Origin: JBOGVA01 sp050692195
GTDB lineage: Bacteria > Actinomycetota > UBA4738
Direction: 5' to 3'
Length of the DNA stretch: 16,772 nt
NCBI GenBank assembly: GCA_050692195.1
Contig: JBOGVA010000005.1
Location: forward strand, 1 to 16,772
Shown here piece after piece: positions 13,366-16,772 of the stretch (the first letter of the stretch is position 1; each line of letters starts with the position of its first letter). A model generated the notes under the pieces. It had not been told where the DNA came from. It did not search any database and was given only the letters and a program-made list of their open reading frames with translations. A program made the translations under genes and the position numbers.

Positions 13366-14262
13366 ATGCGGGAGCTTCGACTGCGAGACTCCGGGCCGCC
13401 TTCACCGCGACTGGGGTGGGTCGGGTACGCGGTCCTGGCCGTCGGCGTGGCGCTGCTCGGCGTGGCGGGGTACGTCGGCTACGTCACCTACCCGAGGTTC
13501 AACCTGCCGTCGGTGGCAGGGGCTGCGCTGCTGCTCCTGGGGGCAGGGGCGGGTGTGGCCTCATTCTTCTCGCCGTGCTCCTTCCCCCTGCTCCTCACCC
13601 TCCTTGCGCGGCACGTCCGGGGCGGCCGGGGAAGGGCTAGAGCGCGACCCGTGCTCGTGTTCGCCGGTGCTTTCTCGGCCGGCGCGGTGGCGTTCCTCGC
13701 GCTGCTCGGGGCGCTGATCGGGCTGGGCGGCCGAGGACTGGTCGGGTCGGTGACGTTCACCAGCCCCACCGGGATCGCCATCCGCATCGTGGTGGGCGTC
13801 CTCCTCGTGGTCCTCGGGCTCATCCAGGCGGGGGTGCTCCCGGTTTCGTTCCATGGCGTCGAGCGGCTGACCCGGCCCCTCACCGAGGCGCAGGCCCGCC
13901 TCCGGCGCGAGCGTCCCGTCGCGGGGTTCGCCCTGTTCGGGTTCAGCTACCTGTTGATTGCCTTCGGCTGAACGGGGCCGATCCTGGCCGGTCTGGCCGG
14001 GCAGGCGCTCACCACAGGAGGCGTCGGCGCCGCGCTCGCGGCCTTCTCGGCTGCTGCCGCGGCGATGGTGGCGCTGGCGTTCGGAGCGGCTTTCGTGGTC
14101 GGCTGGGCGCAGGAGGGCGTGGCCGAGCGTCTGAAGGCGGGTGCGCCGACCGTTAAGCGCTGGGGCGGCATCGTACTGGCGCTGGTCGGAGTGTGGTTCG
14201 TGCTACTCGGGGTCTTCGCCGACGCGTTCGCCCGCGTCTTCCCCGTGAAGCCGCCGGCCTGA
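13366..14262 (+). CDS. CcdA/DsbD-like membrane thiol-redox transporter with in-frame UGA (predicted selenocysteine)
   Basis: Read through one TGA (13969-13971), the frame gives 298 residues with a CcdA-like set of about seven hydrophobic helices. The first redox motif is ASFFSPCSFPLLL with Cys71. The second is FGFSYLLIAFG-U202-TGPILAGLAG, where relatives have S-x2-S/G-C-T-x-P. UGA therefore falls on the second conserved membrane Cys. The two residues form the Cys pair that passes reducing power across the membrane in CcdA/DsbD proteins (family knowledge); here it would be a Cys-Sec pair. Helices continue after the UGA (AALAAFSAAAAAMVALAFGA and IVLALVGVWFVLLGVF). ATG 13366 is chosen because GAGGGAGGGG precedes it; a TTG at 13342 lacks this. 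It is controlled by the MerR-type promoter. As called by default it would be a truncated 5-helix protein. Confidence 0.87.
13983..14001 (+). promoter_or_regulatory. Candidate SECIS hairpin of the ccdA-like gene
   Basis: CCTGGCC (13983-13989) pairs with GGCCGGG (13995-14001), a 7-bp stem with one T-G wobble, around the 5-nt loop GGTCT (13990-13994). The loop starts 19 bases after the UGA. GGUCU is, from memory, the apical loop of the E. coli fdhF SECIS, with the G and U that SelB contacts. It is the best SECIS in the window. Confidence 0.8.
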
Positions 14263-14579
14263 CCGCGGAGACGCTTTCCGGGAGCGAACCCTCGAGTCCC
14301 GGGAATCCTTGCGCGAAGGCCACGAGCATCTCAACCCCGCTTAAGGACCTTCGCTACGTTCCAGAAGTCCCTTCGGCTTTCGCGAGCCATCACCACGACG
14401 CTGAACATCCATGGCCATCTGTGCGAGGGCTCATGAGGGTCTGGCGGAGCGGTTCGCCCAGGCATTTGTGGCGTCCATGCGGGGACCGAGACCGGACGGA
14501 GTCGGCACGGCAATCCTGGAGCGAAGGGCGGTGAGCCGCAATAAGCCATCTATCGGCACTGTCGCCGGTGGGTCGCCGG
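14263..14579. other. Gene-free stretch between the ccdA-like gene and tRNA-Lys
   Basis: No reading frame here shows recognisable protein features or a convincing ribosome site. Base use is less GC-biased than in the flanking genes in places (for example the TTAAGGACC area near 14341). It ends in a tandem 11-base repeat at the tRNA 3' end. I see no insertion sequence ends or attachment-site duplication. Confidence 0.5.
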
Positions 14580-14582
14580 TGG
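14561..14582. repeat. Tandem 11-bp duplication at the 3' end of the tRNA gene
   Basis: GTCGCCGGTGG occurs twice head-to-tail (14561-14571 and 14572-14582). The second copy runs two bases into the tRNA acceptor end, so the duplication includes the tRNA 3' flank. It could be replication slippage or a trace of integration. Confidence 0.7.
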
Positions 14583-14651
14583 GCCGTGCAGGGATCGAAC
14601 CTGCGACACGAGGGTTAAAAGCCCCCTGCTCTGCCACTGAGCTAACGGCCC
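14580..14651 (-). tRNA. tRNA-Lys (anticodon TTT)
   Basis: Minus strand, 72 bases including discriminator A. The acceptor stem is GGGCCGT with ACGGCCC (plus-strand 14645-14651 and 14581-14587). The D arm is AGCTCAGTGGCAGAGC, and the T arm has the standard GGTTCGATCC. The anticodon stem GGGGG/CCCTC has one G-T pair and encloses loop CTTTTAA, giving anticodon TTT. CCA is not encoded (CCG follows the discriminator). Confidence 0.93.
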
Positions 14652-14716
14652 CTGCGATTGTACCCAGCGCCTTTGTGGCGGCCCTTAGGCCCCCATCGGG
14701 GCTCCCAGCCAAGCGT

Positions 14717-14745
14717 TTGCCCGATCAAGGGGACTGTCGTAGAGT
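14717..14745 (+). promoter_or_regulatory. Candidate promoter of the second S8 protease gene
   Basis: TTGCCC (14717-14722), a 17-base spacer and TAGAGT (14740-14745) make a housekeeping-type promoter. Transcription would begin near 14752 and give a leader of about 85 bases before the ATG at 14838. Confidence 0.45.
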
Positions 14746-14760
14746 GCGACTTCTTACTGG

Positions 14761-14816
14761 AGCAGGAGATCTGCTTGCATCACTCAAATCGCCATGGGGG
14801 GTCGTCCGCACCCCCC
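14761..14816 (+). promoter_or_regulatory. Two hairpins in the 5' leader of the second S8 protease gene
   Basis: AGCAG-GAGAT-CTGCT (14761-14775) is a 5-bp hairpin. A stronger one follows: GGGGGGT (14796-14802) with ACCCCCC (14810-14816), a 7-bp stem with loop CGTCCGC. The second lies only a few bases before the ribosome site AAGGAGG (14824-14830). It could affect translation or stabilise the mRNA. No known riboswitch class is recognised. Confidence 0.45.
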
Positions 14817-14837
14817 CGTCCACAAGGAGGGCAGCCG

Positions 14838-16772
14838 ATGAAAGGCAGGCGGTTCGGGTTTCAAGTGTTGGCATTGTTCGCTGCCGTTGGCCTGGTAGGC
14901 ACGGCGTTCGCGGCGGGGAGCATTCCCAGGCGCGACTTCACCGAACCCTCGGAGTCGGCCGATTCACAGTCGGGGTATGCGATGGTCAGCTTCTCCGACC
15001 CGGCGGCGGCCAGCTACGCGGGAGGGATCCGCGGCCTCCAGCGGACCAAGCCGGCCAAGGGGAAGAAGCTGAACGCCTCGAGCAAAGCCGTGAGGGCCTA
15101 CGTGGGTCACCTGGCCAAGGCACACCGGGCGTATCGGGGGTTCCTTGCGAGCAAGGCCCCGAAGGCAAGGGTCGTGAGGGAGTACTTCCACTCGCTGAAC
15201 GGCTTCGCCGTGCAGCTCAACGGCACCCCACTGAACGCGCTACGCGGCGGCAAGGGGGTGCGCCGGGTCGAGCCCAGCTGGCGGTACTGGCCGACGATGA
15301 ACGTCAGCACCGGGCTGATCAACGCGGACGACGTCTGGCCGGAGGCCGGGGGCCGGGAGAACGCCGGCGCCGGCATCAAGATCGGGATCGTCGACACCGG
15401 GATCGTGGACACGCTCCAGTTCTTCACGGCGTGCAAGGACGAGGACGGTGACGGGAAGGCCGACATCCCGCACAAGGTGTACTTCAGCGGCAAGGAGGGC
15501 GATCCCGAAGACACCATCGTCTTCGATCACGGCTCGCATGTCGCGGGCACGGCGGCCGGATGCCTGATCGAGCTGACCGAGGGGCCGATCCTCGGACCCA
15601 TCAGCGGCGTGGCCCCCGCGGCGGAGCTCTGGGACTACAACGTGTTTCCCGGATTCGGAGTCGGGTTCAGGGGGGGCGGCTTCGCGTTCAGCCACGACAT
15701 CGCCGAGGCCCTCGAGGACACGATCGTGGACGGCATGGACGTGGTGAACATGAGCCTGGGGGGAACAGTGCAGGGTCCGCACGACCTGCTGGCCGAGGCG
15801 GTTAACGCCACGGTGGACGCCGGGCTGGTTGTGGCCGTGGCTGCGGGCAACGAGGGCCCGGGCGACACGACCATCTCGTCTCCCGGGAGCGCGCTGGGTG
15901 CCCTCACCGCCGGAGCGAGCACCAACCCGCACTTCATCGGGATCCCGGTCACCGTCGGGGCGGATACGTTCGGGGCGGCCGTCGGCGACTTCAACAGCTT
16001 CGGCCAGGTGACGGCCGACTACACCGTGACCGACCCGGCCAACGGCTGCACCGCGATCTCCACCGACCTCGCTGGGAAGATCGCCCTGATCGACCGGGGT
16101 GTGTGCACGTTCACGACGAAGGTCCGCAACGCCGAGAACGCGGGAGCGATCGGGGTCCTGGTGGTGAACAACGTGGCCGGCGACCCCACGGCCATGGCCC
16201 ACGATGGAACCGACCCGTTCCCCGAGATCCCGGCGGCCATGCTGTCGAAGGGGGACGGCGACTCGATCAAGCCTTCCGGCACGGCGACCATCGATGGGAC
16301 GGTGGAGACGGAGTTCATCACCGACAACGCCGACATCATCGCCGGGTTCTCCAGCCGGGGTCCCACGCCGTTCACCTATCTGATCAAGCCCGACCTCACT
16401 GCCCCGGGAGTGAACGTGTACTCGTCGGTGTTCGACAATCAGTTCGCCATGTTCCAGGGGACCAGCATGGCCACCCCGCACCTGGCAGGAGGGTCCGCCG
16501 TGCTCCTCCAGCTCCATCCGGATTGGTCTCCGTCCGACGTGAAGTCGGCGATGGCCAACACCGCTGCCCGCGTGGTCACCGACCACCAGACCGGCACACA
16601 GGACCCAGGAGTGCTGGCGCGGGGTGGGGGGCGACTGGACCTGGCCGCGGCGGACGACACGCCGCTCACCTTTGACCCGGCCAGCGCAAGCTTCGGCTTC
16701 TGGAGAGGCAACAGGGATGTCTCGGGACGCCTGGACGTGACCGTCCTGAACGTGAGCGGAGCTGCCCAGTCC
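14838..16772 (+). CDS. Secreted subtilisin-like S8 protease with I9 propeptide and PA insert (3' end outside window)
   Basis: At least 645 residues, with the frame open to the window edge. It has a signal peptide (about 1-26, VLALFAAVGLVGTAFA) and an inhibitor_I9-like propeptide (to about 150, VVREYFHSLNGFAVQL...VRRVEP). The S8 catalytic residues are Asp186 (IGIVDTGIVD), His231 (FDHGSHVAGTAAG), oxyanion Asn338 (AVAAGNEGPG) and Ser543 (GTSMATPHLAGG). A PA domain is inserted between Asn338 and Ser543 (about 370-480, IALIDRGVCTFTTKVRNAEN and AGAIGVLVVNN). FSSRGPTPFTYLIKPDLTAPG precedes the Ser. A beta-sandwich (Fn3-like) region seems to begin at the edge. ATG 14838 follows AAGGAGG at good distance. 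It is likely an extracellular scavenging or processing protease. A large antisense reading frame here is a GC-bias shadow. Confidence 0.93.
   Translation, partial: MKGRRFGFQVLALFAAVGLVGTAFAAGSIPRRDFTEPSESADSQSGYAMVSFSDPAAASYAGGIRGLQRTKPAKGKKLNASSKAVRAYVGHLAKAHRAYRGFLASKAPKARVVREYFHSLNGFAVQLNGTPLNALRGGKGVRRVEPSWRYWPTMNVSTGLINADDVWPEAGGRENAGAGIKIGIVDTGIVDTLQFFTACKDEDGDGKADIPHKVYFSGKEGDPEDTIVFDHGSHVAGTAAGCLIELTEGPILGPISGVAPAAELWDYNVFPGFGVGFRGGGFAFSHDIAEALEDTIVDGMDVVNMSLGGTVQGPHDLLAEAVNATVDAGLVVAVAAGNEGPGDTTISSPGSALGALTAGASTNPHFIGIPVTVGADTFGAAVGDFNSFGQVTADYTVTDPANGCTAISTDLAGKIALIDRGVCTFTTKVRNAENAGAIGVLVVNNVAGDPTAMAHDGTDPFPEIPAAMLSKGDGDSIKPSGTATIDGTVETEFITDNADIIAGFSSRGPTPFTYLIKPDLTAPGVNVYSSVFDNQFAMFQGTSMATPHLAGGSAVLLQLHPDWSPSDVKSAMANTAARVVTDHQTGTQDPGVLARGGGRLDLAAADDTPLTFDPASASFGFWRGNRDVSGRLDVTVLNVSGAAQS

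Noticed and set aside
14065..14262. Small separate membrane protein after the ccdA-like frame
   Set aside because: It is in the same frame and continues the CcdA-like helices after the UGA; its internal ATG has no ribosome site.
14263..14579. Short minus-strand frames near 14331-14712 as a gene or integrase remnant
   Set aside because: One overlaps the tRNA, none has a ribosome site, and I see no integrase motif.
15240..16586. 448-residue minus-strand frame opposite the S8 protease
   Set aside because: It is antisense to a clearly homologous protease with all catalytic motifs, and its protein is low-complexity His/Arg/Gly/Val-rich.
1..16772. The two S8 proteases at the window ends as a duplication flanking an island
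   Set aside because: The shared catalytic-Ser blocks differ (MASPHVAGVAAL against MATPHLAGGSAV) and the C-terminal domains differ, so no direct repeat is supported.
1..16772. CRISPR array, insertion sequence or prophage
   Set aside because: No regularly spaced repeats, transposase or integrase motifs, or paired terminal repeats were seen.

Overview
The window is GC-rich, with frequent GTG starts, GTGA/ATGA stop-start overlaps and some apparently leaderless starts. This fits an uncultured high-GC actinobacterial lineage (inference; there is no rRNA or other phylogenetic marker here). It is chromosomal-looking DNA with a redox theme. I see no phage genes, insertion sequences or CRISPR arrays.

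Layout. 1-509: C-terminal end of a secreted S8 (subtilisin-like) protease. 585-1301 (-): secreted spondin-domain protein. 1556-2445 (-): a rhodanese-CBS protein interrupted by an in-frame UGA, coupled to a small Cys-rich protein. 2628-3326 (+): divergent Crp/Fnr-type regulator. 3443-3703 (+): UBP-type zinc-finger protein, then a frameshifted thioredoxin pseudogene (3741-4080). 4102-5997 (-): one-Cys peroxiredoxin-like protein and a DUF3179 lipoprotein. 6140-10356 (+): a tightly packed operon of ECF sigma factor, zinc-type anti-sigma factor, HAD hydrolase, Tes/MJ0619-like radical SAM enzyme and SAM methyltransferase. 10381-12755 (-): SRPBCC membrane protein, AhpD-like protein interrupted by UGA, and a Tat lipoprotein of unknown function. 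12873-13271 (-): MerR regulator, divergent from a CcdA/DsbD-like membrane protein (13366-14262) that is also interrupted by UGA. 14580-14651 (-): tRNA-Lys(TTT). 14838 to the end: a second S8 protease with I9, catalytic and PA regions, cut by the window edge.

Main discovery. Three separate genes (rhodanese-CBS, AhpD-like, CcdA-like) carry a single in-frame TGA exactly where their families have the redox-active cysteine. Homology continues in the same frame on both sides, and each TGA is followed at bacterial-SECIS distance by a hairpin. In the CcdA-like gene the hairpin loop is GGUCU, which I recall as the apical loop of the E. coli fdhF SECIS. They are best read as three selenoproteins that ordinary gene callers would split or truncate.

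Second discovery. The ECF sigma gene, the DUF3179 lipoprotein gene and the Tat lipoprotein gene each have GGAATC-N14-GGCGTC(C/T) just upstream. This is an ECF-type -35/-10 pair with identical spacing, so a local regulon of the encoded sigma/anti-sigma pair is likely. The divergent MerR/ccdA-like promoter has a perfect 7-bp dyad inside a 20-bp spacer, the classical MerR architecture.
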